Source: Branchiostoma floridae
Lineage: Eukaryota; Chordata; Leptocardii; Amphioxiformes; Branchiostomatidae
Length of the DNA stretch: 64,000 nucleotides
Assembly (NCBI RefSeq): GCF_000003815.2
Contig: NC_049980.1
Location: 4,697,386-4,761,385 of the forward strand
Reading direction: 5' to 3'
A program made the position numbers and the translations under genes. This document shows, piece by piece, positions 45,350 through 59,332 of this stretch; position 1 is the stretch's first letter; each line of letters opens with the position of its first letter. The notes under the pieces were generated by a model that searched no databases, was not told where the DNA came from, and saw only the letters and a list, made by a program, of their open reading frames with translations.

Positions 45350-45545
45350 GTGGCCAAGGTGTTACTTTCTTCACACAAATCGCTCTATCCAAGGGACGTC
45401 CCTAATCGAAGTAAGGTACTCATTTTCACTTAGTTGAAGAGATGAAAGTCGTGTTTTAAGTGCCTTTCCCAAGGACACAACTTTAATGGAGAATGTCAGG
45501 AAAGTTGAACCAGGGATATGGACAATACCGTTTAATCAGGCAGAC
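45350..45545 (-). mobile_element. tRNA-derived SINE, reverse copy
   Basis: Minus strand: CCCTGGTTCAACTTTCC (B box-like), GTCCTTGGGAAAGGCACTTA AAACACGACTTTCATC, AAAATGAGTACCTTACTTCG ATTAGGGACGTCCCTTGGAT AGAGCG. Confidence 0.6.
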
Positions 45546-45827
45546 GCCAGCTAGCACAAAGGTTGTCAAGTTAATAATTAGAGAACAATAAATACGTCTG
45601 TGTAGCACAGGACTACTTCGCACCGCGGACGATTACATCTCAGTGTCGTAACAAGGCTAATCACAGATGACCTAATCGCAGATCGATTTTTTTTTACTTC
45701 CTTTACTAAGAAAAGCGTGATTGCAAGGATACCATTGGTTGTAAGACACATTTTGAATAAACACGTGCATGCAATAAAGATGAAGTCATGGGTTTTATGT
45801 GTTACCACACAAGACTCGGGTTTCCTG

Positions 45828-45892
45828 TTCCGGGAAAAACTTGGAACAACAGCTCGGAGTGACTCAGACGAACTTTGCTACCATAAAAAAAG
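45828..45892 (+). promoter_or_regulatory. Compact promoter candidate of DUOX (STAT, AP-1, TATA-like)
   Basis: TTCCGGGAA (STAT-type TTCN3GAA) at 45828-45836, TGACTCA (AP-1) at 45860-45866 and CATAAAAAAA from 45882, all within 110 bp of the DUOX ATG at 45935. Motifs are seen; use is inferred. Confidence 0.4.
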
Positions 45893-45934
45893 TTCTCAGA
45901 GAGCGTGGAGAATTTTGAGGAGAACGGACGCACC

Positions 45935-48900
45935 ATGGGTGGAACAGCGCCGACTGTCCTAGCTGTTTTAGCGATCGTTGTTTCTTCTGTGTCTGTCGGA
46001 TTGGGACAGAGTGCGGCTAAAGGTGAGACTCCATGTGTATTTGCTTGTAAGACAAGTTAGTAATGTACTCTAAAGGTGGTATCTCACTGCACTCTAAAGA
46101 CCACCGGTGCGGTACTGCTGGGTTCGAAAGATACTCAGCAATTTCAGTGATGGAAAACTTCACTCTGCTGATAAAGGAGTACCTAATGTAAAAGGACGTA
46201 AAAGTTCCCACCATGCTTATCTTAAAGAGTATTTTTTCTGGATATGCAGCTTGTACTCTCAAATACGTCATAAGACGATACTCTACAAATCAAAACTGCT
46301 GTAGTGATTGCACAAGCGTTGTGTGGCCCAGGGATTAACTAAAAATGGAGATGTTTGTCTTTTTTTTCACGGGTGAGGTTTTTTTTCACCATCACTGACA
46401 CCTGTTCTTTTTTCTCTTCTCCAGGATTCCAGTTCCAATTTTCTCACTATGAGCGAGAAGTTGAGTATGAGGGATATGACGGCTGGTACAACAACCGCGC
46501 CCATCCGGAGTGGGGCATCGCAGGTAAACTCAGTTTGCTTTTCCGTGACTAGTCATGGCCGGTCAAATTAGACCCAGAGAAATAGTGAGTGAATAAGTAA
46601 GTTAATTAGTGAGTAAGTGAGCTACTGACTAGGTTTCGAGTGAGCGAGCGAGTGAGTGAGTAAATACGCTGTGAGTGATAGAGCTAGTGAGTGTGTGAGT
46701 CAGTCAGCGAATGTGTTAGTAAGTGAGTAAGTGTGTGAATTGGCCAATGAGCGAGCGAGTGAGTAAATACGTTGTGAGTGAGCGAGTGAGTGAGTTAGTT
46801 AGCGAATGAATTTACAACTTGAAGTTACTCAGTTGTAAGAGTGAAGGAGAGAGTGGGGTTATGAGTAATCGAGTATGTAAATGAGTAATCGAGTAAGTGA
46901 GTGAGTTAGTAGGTGAGTGAAGTAGGGAGGTAGGGACGGAGATAGCGAGCGAGCGAGCGAGGGAGCGAGTTTTTAAAGGGAGTGAAGCCTACTAGGCAGA
47001 GGAATCCCAGTCTGAAGCCCTGTTAGAGCCTTTTCTACGTTCCCGTTTCTATATTCCATCCACAGACAGCCCCCTGACCCGGCGTCTCCCGTCCCACTAC
47101 CATGACGGTGTGTACCGCCCGTCCGGCTCGGACCGCCCCAACCCCCGCAGCCTGAGCGAGCTCACCATGAAGGGGATCACGGGAAACGGTTCCTACCGCA
47201 ACCGGAGCGCCCTGCTCACATTTTTCGGTCAGTATTAAATTACAGTGGTGCATAGAAATGTTACAATGTCAATTGTCTTTTGATTGTGCTACCTTTTCGG
47301 CGCATCTTTAGCAAGGGTGCAATGCCCAATGTCACATAATAGTAAATAATACTCCACGATTCACGTATCTATGTAATAATTCATTCATTCGTTAATTTTC
47401 TTATTAAGATTTCATTCAGTATATTTTCATTTCTATTTTCCGTCTATCCCTCCTCCCTTCTTCCTTTTTTCTTTACTTCCTTCCCTCCCTTCCTCCGCCC
47501 CTCTATCTTCCCTTTCCTCCCCATCACTTCCTCCTTGCCTCCATCCTGCCTACCTTCCTTCTTTAATTTCCCTCCCTCGCTCCTTTCTTCCTACGTTCCT
47601 AGATCCTCTCTCACTTCTCTCCCTACTTTCTTTTATTACTCCTCTCCTTACTTAACCATAAACACAATTTGTGTATATTTCTTGATATACACTTTTGTTT
47701 TTTTTTCGTTCCCGTAAATAAACAGCCCGGTCGGATGCCAGTTTGGAAAGATGACTATAGCATTATGCCTCTAAAGAGTTCTTGGAAGTAACGTTTGTAC
47801 ACACTGAGAGTGATCCATTTCTCTCTTCATTTATACCCAGGCCAGCAGGTGGTAGAGGAGATCCTAGACGCCCAGCGTCCCGGCTGTCCGATAGAGTACT
47901 TCAACATCCCCATCCCCCGGGGAGACCCGGACTACGACCCTGACTCCCGTGGGGGTCGGGAGCTTCCCTTCCTGAGGTCCCGCTACGACATGGGGTCGAC
48001 GGGGTACTCGCCTAACAACCCTCGCCAACAGGTGGGATTCGTTCGTTCCTCTTTTTCTTCCGCCGTCCCTTCCTTCTTGCCTTCCTTTCTTCCTTCATTA
48101 TTTCCTTAATTCCTCCTTTCCTTATTTCCTTCCTTTCTTCCTTCCTTCCTTCGAGCTTCTTTTATTCTTTTTTCCTTCCTTCATTATTTCTTTTCTTCCC
48201 TCCTTCATTATTTCCTTTCTTCCCTCCTTCCTTATCTCCTTCCTTTCTTTCATTCTTCTTTTCTTTCTTCCTTATTTACTTCCTTCCTTACGACCTTCCT
48301 TATTTGCTTCCTTCCTTACGACCTTCCTTATTTGCTTCCTTCCTTCCTTCTTCCCTTCCTTATTTATTTTCTTCCTTCCTCCCTCTCTCCCTTCCTTCAT
48401 TCCTCACTTGCTCCCTTCTTTACTCGTCTCCTTCCTTCCTTTTTCCTTCCTCCTTTCCTCCTTTCTCTCATCGTTCTTCACCTATTTCCTTCCTCCTTCT
48501 TCCTTCCGTCTTTCATTCGTTCCTTCCCCCCTTCATTTATCTAATTATTTATTTATTCATTCATTCATTCATTCATTCAATCATTCATCACATTCATTTT
48601 CATTCTATTGATTTTTTTCTTCCTTCATCCATTCATTCATTCATCCATCTATCACATATGTATCCATTTATTCATTTATTCATAAATCAACCCAGCGACT
48701 GACTGAGATTACAAACAAAGTGTACATTATATATAGGAAAATCTTTTTATACATTCGTCAACCAGTTACATGTAGTACTCACTTTGCTTACGTTTCGGTG
48801 TTTCTTTACACATCTTCCTCGCACCCTCTGACCTAGAGTGTTACTTCTTGTCACGATATGTAGTATATATAGATGTAGGTGGCGCTTTTGAAACGTAAGC

Positions 48901-51818
48901 AAAATGAATACTAAGGCCTACGTCACATTACATAGGGGGTCCGCGCGGTGTCTAACCGATGTAGGCCCCGGCCGGGCTCTGAAGCCGGGTAGACATCGGC
49001 TCACGTAGTCACAAATCATTTTTTCTTCACGCGTCCCGTCAGAGGTCCCGGGGGGCCCCGGTGGGCATTCCGGTGGCTTTTGTGCAATAGTCGTATGCTT
49101 TAACCCTTTATTGCTCGATGTTCGGCAGGCAACCGTGAGCTGCCCTGTGGATGTCCACGGGTACCCCGTAGGGGTCTGGCAGGAGGGCGGCCGGTTCACC
49201 CCTTGTAAACAACTGTATGGTCCCTGTCGTACGCCCCGCGAACCACGACCATCATGTGTTTTTTTTTTTTTGGGGGGGGGGGGTATATAAGCATTCGTTG
49301 GCTCGTCTTCGTTGACTTTTGCAACTGTGCCACGAGGTACTAACACTACTAGAAGCGGAAAATGCCACTGCACTTCGACTGACAGGGTGAGCACATGCCG
49401 CTTGCTCAGCTCAGGCTGAGGTTGGCGACGGCTCGTCACCGTTTCATCCTTGTTCTTGCAATTGCTACATGGGTAGTGGAAGAGGAGAGACAAGCGGAAC
49501 GGCAGTGCCAGAGAAGAATATGTTGGGTTAGGCTCCGAACCATGTTTTTGGGTCTACGATACGCTGATGAGCAAGCTATAAATGCGAGAACATTCTTGCG
49601 ACTTTAACCCTCAAGCACCCGACCTTTTTTTGCGACTAAAATGACCGAGTGGGGTCCAAACGGACCCCAAAATGTTTTGTTCATAAAATCTCAGTACCAT
49701 TTCTTATCGGCGATCATTGTATATACATTGCTTCGTCAATGTAAGAGGAAGATTTTGAGATGTTAAGGTGTTGCTAATTCCAACTCATTATCATAATTTA
49801 TGCAAAAGTTCAGAAGGACCACGTTTTGCACTAAACCTTTTCCGACCAGATAGTGGAATTTTGAGGCCCTCAGCAACACTTATGTCGCATAACTCATGAA
49901 CGGCTAGAGCTAAAGCTACGAAATTTGGTAATTTATCACAAAATATTGTTTGCAAAAGTTTTTGGTCAATAAAGTAAGTTTATCATTTTCGGAGGTTGCC
50001 ATGGCAACCATATTCTAACAGGCATATTTTGCCAAAATTTGACAATTTCAATTTAAACAAGGTTTTGTTGGTAAACTACACCTGTTTTCTGACAACAATT
50101 AAATTCTATGAAATTCGATGTTATTTTCAGGACTTAAAATTTATAATTTATGCTAATTTCATGACGTCATTGGTCAAAATCCAAGACGGCCGCCCTGATT
50201 AGGCAAATGACGTCATAATGTCGTCACATTACATGTTGATGACACAGAAATTTTTGTGATGATTTAGGTTTACATTCTTATTATTGTCTGAAAGTTTGGT
50301 AGTCATACTGTAAGTGGTAAAGGAGTTAGCCTCCAAAGTTAAACTAAGGAGAAGGTATAAGACATATTGACTGACAAAGTCACGGAAGGATTTTTTCTTC
50401 AGATCAAAAATGTTCAAATGGCACTTCCAAATGTACGCCTGGGGTCCAAATGGACCCCACTCGGGTGTTTGAGGGTCCTTTATGCGCCTTATGCGTGTGG
50501 GAACTTCCATTGAGAAGAGTAGAAAATGAATGTTTTACTGATGATATTTCCTTAATAATTTCCCCGCCGGGAACCGGTTCATTTTAAGTCCGACTTAAAA
50601 CCAACCGGGGCCCCGCCCGAGACGAAAAATAACCCGGCAGCCGCTAGGAGACCAGCAGGAACCCGACCGGAAGAGCCAAAAAACAGTCCGTAAATTACCC
50701 GGCAGGGTCCCTATGTGGAAATGTGACCATGGCCCAAATTGTCTTGTTTGATGACCGAGGGACCCCGTCAGCGGCCCCGGCGGTGTTCCGGGATGATACA
50801 ACGGATGCAATAGTTTGTAATGCAAGAAGGTTGGGCCTGTACCGTCGAGTACCGCAGGAGTACCGAGCGGGTACCGGGAAGGTACTGTAGGGGACCCTGC
50901 CGATGTGTTCACGGTTAGTTGACGGCTTTGATTCGGCGTATTTTTCTGCCCGGGCCACGGTTGATTTTATGTCCGACTTAGAATCAACCGGGGCCCCGCC
51001 CGAGCCCCAAAATAGCCCGGCAGCCGCCGGGGGTCTCACGGGGACCCGCCCGAAAGTGCAACAATTCAGCCCCTAACCTACCCGGCCGGACCCCTTTGTG
51101 CAAATGTGACGTTAGCATTACTGGTGGTGTAAAAGAATTCTCCAATAACCTATATTCTACCAACCTGGTGAAAATATTTTTGATATTGAATATTGGTTCT
51201 TTGATTTATGTTTCAGTTGAATGAAATCACACCTTACCTGGACGGAGGACTGATGTACGGAGTGACTAAGGCCTGGGCGGACGCTCTCAGGTAGGCACAT
51301 CTTTAATCAACGTCATGAAGTCACTTGTAAACTCCATGGCCTTGTTCTCCCCTGAAAGATGAAAGGACACAGTTGTTGTCAAGACAGACTATAAACGGAA
51401 GTTCTGCTGCAGTGCCAAGGTCACACGCCAGGGGGAGTCAACCTTGACCCTCGTTTTCCCAAACCCAATCCACATAGCAAAATTATAATCAGAAGGTTCT
51501 AAAGTTATGCTTTACGCATTGAAGCATTAGTAAATACTGGTCAGGGCCAAATGAAAAAAAAGTCAGACAGATAGACAGACAGGCAGAAAAATAGACAGAC
51601 AGTCAGACGGGAAGTCAGACATATAGACAGACAGGCAGAAAAATAGACAGACAGTCAGACGGGAAGTCAGACATATAGACAGACAGGCAGAAAAATAGAC
51701 AGACAGGCAGATGGGAAGTCAGACATATAGACAGACAGGCAGACGGGAAGTCAGACATATAGACAGACAGGCAGACAGACAGGCATAGAGACACAGACAG
51801 ATAGGCAGACAGAGACAG

Positions 51819-51883
<65 letters not shown>

Positions 51884-54800
51884 ATGGGGGATGGATAGAT
51901 GCTAAAACAAAGCCTTCTTTGAGAATGTAAAAAAAATACGTTTAACCCGATCAACCGCAGGTTGTTCAGTGAGGACAGACCAGGCCGACTGATATCGTGC
52001 GGTGACCAGGGCCATGCGGAGTGTGGAGACCTCTACCCCGCCTACAACACGCTGGGTCTGCCCTTCGCCAACCCACCTCCACCTCGAGACCACATACTCA
52101 AACCGTCCTACCGATTCTTCAGTAAGTATATTTTTTTGTTTATTACCTTGCTAAGAAGGTTATGTTTTCAGTTGTGTATGTCTGTATGTAGTAAGTTAAC
52201 ACAATGAAGAAGGAATGCCTTTGTGGATCTTCGACTTTGGTCCCCCTAGCGGTTGTTTTTAACTGCAGGGGTTGATTTTTTTAAGTTAAGTTTGGGGTTA
52301 AGTTTGTAGTGTTTCTGATGTGTTTGATTCCTCTAATCACGGTAACGTAGAAACGGTATCAAGCCCCCGACACAAATCAAGAACTGAGCTCGGCCGACGT
52401 GTCGGCTGGCTCCAAACGGGCGTTTCCGGCCAAAGTACGGCCGAAGTCCTGGCGATTATTAGCTATTTTAGCTGCCTCACGTTTGGATTTAAAACTCGTA
52501 TGTGGCAGGTAATATTCTTAATTTAAACTTTCCGGAATATAACACCGAGCCTATCGTCCAGTTTGTGACGGAGCAGATTTTCAGCGATAAAAAAGGTCGA
52601 CTCTTGGGTGGTTTTGAAATTAGGCGAGCTCCAGTTGACCTAACAATTCGACGGGCGTTCGATTAAATTGTGACAAAAGCTTTACAATTCATTCTCAGAG
52701 ATCCTTGCGGAAAAACGCAACTGTCACTCAATATTCCGTGATGGAACAAAAGTGCAGGTGCACAAAAATGGAAAACTTACAATGATAACATATTCAATAC
52801 GTTTACGAGTAAAAATTGACGCAGATGCTAGTATATAGATGAAAGAGAACTACAAGCGATTACTATTGTTACATACTGCTTCATTTAATTCCATGGTCAT
52901 AAACAAGAAATGTCTTTGCATGGTGCAAATACAAAGGCTTTATATGCTCTATTCATGAGAAGCTCCAATCGGCCTGCAGGTTGCTTTTTTTATAAGGTCA
53001 TACATTACATGTAGATCGTTTAACTGATAATTAATTGATGCTTGACAACCAAATTCAAAAACATTTATGTTAGACACGTAAACAAACCTTTGTATGTCAT
53101 AGATATTGATTGTCTTTTAACACGCAATACTATAATATCGCGATCGTGTCCTCATTTCACCTAAGAGCCGACCCTAACATGAGGTCATAGTACAGTCCAT
53201 TTCCCGTGCACCGTCAAATTTGGCTCAGTTTGACGAGTCCTATCATAAAGCAGACGGGTTTATCAGATTTCCTCTTTCATAACACAAATGAGATTCTAAT
53301 TTTCATTATTACCATCTGACTTTATTATCAAATATCACTAAGTCTATGTACATACCAAAAATCATGATGATCTGATTGTATAAAGCTAAACAAGCTCCTG
53401 CTGTTCCAAATAAATTAGACAGAGGGGGAGGGAAGCTACACCACTTACTTTCTGTCACAAGAGCTATTACCCACTTGTAAATCAGGACAATAGCGATATC
53501 AAAACCAGAATTACCACTTTAGTGCTGTCATTTAGAAGTCGCAAGGGGGCCCAAAAATCTAATCATTTTAAGGCCTCATCAGTAGATACCCACATACTAA
53601 ACGTCAATGCAATCCACCAAGGCGTCATAGCGTTTTGTTGTCCATGCATAAACATAAATTCACACATGCATGCAAACATAACCGAAATATAACATTCCCC
53701 TTCTGGTGAAAATTACAAGAACGTCGTAAATGTGAATACATATAATACGATAACAGAAACGAATTTGTCACCATCATTCCAGAAGAGAGCAATTAAATGC
53801 TTATTGACGATTATATGAGCTCTAAACGAATTTCATTTCATCTAAATCGATTTTCTATCTTTTTTTTTTCAGAAATCGGGAACCCCCGAGGAAACGAGAA
53901 CCCGTTCCTCCTGACATTCGGCATCCTGTGGTTCCGCTGGCATAACTACCTGGCGGACCGGATCCACGCACAGTTCCCGGACTGGCACGACGAGAGGGTG
54001 TTCAACGAGGCGCGGAAGTGGGTCATCGCTACCCACCAGGTCAGCCTGTTTCTTTGTTACTCTGTGACCGGAGGGAAACCTATGGCGACAGAGTATTGTT
54101 TTTGTCCATGTAACGCGCGTTAGCATCTGTATCTGTATCTTCCCTTTGCCGCATTCGTATGTAGTTTGGCATGTCGTCTGCATTCAGTTGCGTGATGATG
54201 CACGTTCTTGTTTTTCTTTACGCGGTAGCTGTTTTTGTAATCAATGTAATAATTTCAAAAATCACACCTACGTCCTCTGCTAAAATGGTTCCAGGTCTGC
54301 GTTATGATCGCGCCTCTAATTCAGCCTTAATTGGTTTCTTGTTTTGTTTGAATCGCAAACCCGGTAAACAGTCTCATGGTGAGTCTGCTTGTGTTTCCGG
54401 ATAGTTGCGGCCAGCATATGCAGCATAGCTTTCAGTTAAACCCCCTGGATAGGTTGTTGTGATATTTCTCTTCGCCAAGAAGAGTATGAGATTGCTGACT
54501 TGGGTCTGTATGTAGGTCAACAGCATATAACTCGAGAAATTGTGGATGGAACTTTGTGATTTTTGGTAGATGTGTAGCAGTTGTCGAAAGGAATGCGAAG
54601 TTTGAAAACGGTTTACCTGGCGTTTTCCTACGGTACTGCAGCGAGCTTGGTATGTTTTTTGCGGTTTGTTTTTGTCAGCATAAGTCAAAATCTAGCTGGG
54701 CGATTTTCACGAAACTTGGTAGGTGTGTAGCGGTTTTCGAGAGGAAGGTCAAGTGCGAAAATGGTTTACCTGGCTCTTACCTATGGTGCTGTAGCGGGAT

Positions 54801-57800
54801 TTGTATGTAAGTGCGTTTGTCTGTATGCAAGATAACTCGAGAACCCTTGAATGGATCCTGATTATATTTGTTAGGTGGATTGGGGTTAGGAAAACGAAGG
54901 TCAAGTTCGATAATGGACACCCTAGTGGCTGCCTAAGGTACTGCAGCAAAACTTTTGATTTTGGCACTTCGTGTTCTGGACATGCTGTGGTCATGGTTTT
55001 TGAGTGGTAGATAGCTCTTGGAACAGAGAGTAAGTGCTGTGAGTTTGGACCCCCTAGCGGCTTTTTGGGAACTGCAGGCACTGATTTCCGTTCAAACTTT
55101 GGACGGGGATAACTTGAGAACGTGTAAACAGATCATCAGGATTTTTGGTATGTAGATAGAATGAGTGATGACTTATACAACGTAATACTAATTATGCAAA
55201 TCAGTAGCTAATTTGCATAATTAATGAGGAAAGTTCATAAATCCGTGCCAACAGCATATAACTCAAGAAGCTGTGTATGGATTTTCATGATATTTAGTAT
55301 TTAAGTAGCGGCTGCGGAAAGGAAGGTTGTGTTCGAAAATAGTTGACGTAGCATTTTCCGTTAGGACGGTAGCGGGCCGAGTGTGTGCGTCCTTTTGTTT
55401 GTGGAATGCATAACTCGAGAAGCCTTGAAAAAATCCTGATGATATTTGGTAGGTGGGTAGGGGTCAGGAAAACGAAGATAAATTATGATAGTGGGCCCCC
55501 TAGCGGCTTCCTAAGGTACTACAGCAAAACTTATTAACAGAAATAAACTGTGCTCTATATATCTCATTTTAACCTATATCTATGGACACAGCTGTTATAC
55601 AGATGGTTTGCTGGAGGACGCCCTTACACTGGGGACAAAGTCTAAATTGACAAGCATGAAATTCTGATTGACCAGGGATGCTACCAGGTCATCTGTCAGG
55701 TCAAAGTCTGGTTTTGGTAATGTTTGTGTGTTTGTTAGGAACACAGTTCATGCAGTCATTTGCTATTAAGTAATACATGAATAAGACCTTAAAGTCTTAA
55801 ATAAAGGCATGATTATTTGGCGAAGAGATGGGTTCGTTGAACTCTAGTTTAGTATGTAGGCAGACGTTGGAAATAGCATGCAGTATAATGTTATTGGAAA
55901 GACAAAGGTAAAAGCTGTGTCTTCCCCGGTGTGTGACCTACACACGACAGCAAAACATAATTTTTTATCTTTTGTCCTGGACATGCTTTGATCTTGTTTA
56001 TTCAATAGAGTCAATAATAGCTTAGATTGTTGTTGAAGGTTTAGATATTGAATCTCTTTTAACACGCAATACTGTATCTATTTGCTATATGTCTTGATTA
56101 ATTGTGGCTTTTAATGACAACCAATTTGAAACAATAATTTTGCATACGTCAATAAATGTGTATGTCATAGATATTGGTGATCTTTTAACACGCTATAAAA
56201 TATCTATATCGTGTCCTCATTTTACCTAAGAGGCGACCCTAATATGAGATATGAGGTCACAATACAGAAACTTATTCCGAGCAGTCGTCAAATTTGTCAA
56301 AAAAACTAAGTTTTTTTCGATAATATCATTTATGCATTAGGAATGGTGGTTAAAGTTGTGATAGTATCTTTAGTTTATTCAAGATTTACTGTTTTATGTA
56401 AATTGAAGAACACAGTTTTTTTCACAGAAAATTGTTCTCTACGACTGGCTTCCAGCTTTCTTAGGGGAGGATCCTGCAAATTACACAGGTAATGATAAAC
56501 ATTTAAGATATTGCAATTTCCAAATAATTGTGATACATTGAAAAAATAAATAAATTTGAGTTCGCGGTCGACCATTTTCTTATAGTCTTAGTCATAGTAA
56601 ATAAGATCGGGCAGTTTTAATCCGGATTTTTAAAACGCTTACCTTGTCATCAGATTAGCATAGTAACTATTCTGAAGAAACTGGATAACATTTGAAGACG
56701 TCAATCTTTTTTGTGTGTGTTAACGTTAACTGACAAAGATAATTGCTGAAAATGTGAAGGATGAATCTATTCTACCACCTATGTGTGAAAAAATCTGAAA
56801 CATTTGATTTCGTGATTGTTTCCGTTGACAATGACCTCAATAGTTGAAATGACCTTGCTCTCTTGAAGGTTACAAGTCATCTGTACATCCGGGTATCACA
56901 CACGTGTTCCAGTCTGCCGCCATGAGGTGGGGCCATACCATTGTGCCACCGGGGGTGTACAGGCGCAGCAGAGTGTAAGTTTAACGAAGACTTTAAACCA
57001 ACCACTGAAATAGATAGCATAGTAAACAGTCCTGTACCTCAAACTTGTGGAAGCCTTTAACATCATCTCCAAGCAGATGTTTGTAGGAAGATTATAATGT
57101 TTTTCCAGCTGTCCATTTCTGTTACAAAACTGTCTCCCAATATCTGCTTGGAAATTAGCTCAATCTGATTGTAACATAAAGTATCAAAGATTATATTACT
57201 CATATGAAAGATTTTATTACCTAAATGGCAAATGCAATCCCTTACAACATGTAAGAACTCTGCCTACCTAATGGTCGAATTTACGGATCCACATAGCTAG
57301 GTAGCAGTGTTGCGTTACCGCTTACGCCACAGGGACGTAAGCTTCTCTCTCTCTAGGCGTAAACGCCGTGGACTTGATGCCAGTAGACTGACCAATACTA
57401 GCTTGGGTCGTAGAGTTAGCCATGTATTTTAGTCATATTCCACAGCCGTAGACTTTGCATATACTAGTATACCGCACACTAGGGCTGGGTACCGGTACAG
57501 AAAATTCAGGTCCAGGTCCGGTTCAGGTCCAGAGGATCAGGTCCAGGTCCGGACCTGAACCTGGACCTGATTCAGGCTGACTTATGCCAATGGTCCATTT
57601 CACTACAAAGAAATCTGTTTGGTGGAGTATTAGACTTACACTGGCGTTTTAAAATCCTACATCGTTAACTGTACTTGTACGATTGGCTGTAAAATTTGGT
57701 AGAAATTACTATAAACTCTACTTCACTCTTCTTTTTTTCTTCCACCTGCAAGCGCCAAAATTTGTGAATGCCTGATAAAACAATCCGTTAATTTTCTAAT

Positions 57801-59251
57801 CGGCCCAACATCCAGTCCACCTAATTTTTTTAGGTCCGGTTTTTTCTGGACCGGTCCAATAAGAAAAACCGGTTTTGTACCGGTACGCTGTACCGATACC
57901 CAGCCCTACCGCACCCACATAGCTAACGAACACTTTCTGTGTATTATTCGTGCAGTTCACAAGAAAATCGCTAGAGTGCATGTATGTACGTCGGTTTGCT
58001 CACTCGTTATTCTGTTTACCTGGGATGTTTACTGGACAAACATCTGATTGTGTTGTTATCTTGTTAAACCAACAGTAGGTCAGACGGAACGTGTGCTTGG
58101 CGCAGCACGACAGCATTCACCAGTCCTCACACGGGCGGCTCTTACTTCCACGGGCTACGAACATGTAACTCATACTGGAACTCTGTGGTGAGTATTCTTC
58201 AATTTCCCTCAATGTCAAGTTAAGGCCACATCAATTTTTTTCTCGGATTTCGCGACCCTATTTTCCCGATTTCGAAAAAAAACTTTTCAAATTCAACACG
58301 AGGTGTGGACAAGTATGAAGCTGCTTGGCCCAGCAAAGTTACGGATTTTAAGTAAATAATCCAGAAAAAAAAGCTAAATTTGGGCTGCATTTCGATTCAA
58401 TCAATTACATGAAAATCTGAAAACTGTTACTTGTTAAACCTGTTGTTATTTCTGTTGTGTAACTTGAGTAAGCACCTCGATCTCTCCACCTCGACTTTTT
58501 GCAAAAGTTTTTTTAATGTTTTTTTGTTTTTTTGACCGACCGAACCAATATTTTTCTGAAAAAATCCGAGAACTAACAAATAAAATTTGTGTGGCCTAAA
58601 GTAGAATTTTTGTGGGCCGAGCTTTTCATGTCAAAAAAATCTCAAAATTCTATCGAATCTAGGTGCTTCTCTGGATATTTGTAGCTCCATTAACAGTAAA
58701 AGTTGAACTTTTGAACAGCAAACGTTGTGTCTTCATCGATTCCAAAGCGAAGTACATTTAACAAGGCGCTTAGAACTGCATGGGAGGTATTGACAGCGCT
58801 TTTAAGATTATAAATCAAGGAGGGTCAACATCGCATTATGGTAAACTGAAGCGCATTCATATACTTAATGCGCTAGATTCAGGTATCTCAATTGATAAAA
58901 CTAGCGAAACAACCGGACGCTCAGCTAACGTTGTGACTTTTGGGCAACCTATCGTTTGATTACGCGATACGAAGAATGTATTTAATTACATATATGACCA
59001 AAGAATACCTTGACGTCCGTTAATTTTCCACAGGAACCCATGGAAGAAGGTTTCCATGGAAATACTAATGAGACGTTTGACGGGATAGAGGAGTTCCTTC
59101 TGGGCATGTCGTCACAGGTCACGGAACGAGAGGATAACGTCATCACTGAAGATCTCAGAGGTAAGTTAAACTAGGAAGAATGCATTCCTGGACCAGCGAT
59201 TTTGTGGTGAACTGCACGAATAATGTGCGGAAAGCTCTGTTCGATTAGCTA

Positions 59252-59332
<81 letters not shown>

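Larger units (their letters stand above)
36356..45934. other. DUOXA-DUOX head-to-head intergenic region
   Basis: 9.58 kb between start codons. Holds nested transposable elements, a 903-N gap, a ~355-bp tandem duplication and GC-rich sequence with CCAAT boxes. No protein gene seen. It should contain the non-coding first exon of DUOXA and the promoters of both genes. Unassigned: 37650-38300, 41750-42440, 43620-43940. Confidence 0.5.

Noticed and set aside
48918-49493. 191-codon minus-strand frame
   Set aside because: Lies across CG-rich transposon ends with CCGGCCGGG palindromes; Pro/Gly/Arg-rich by composition.
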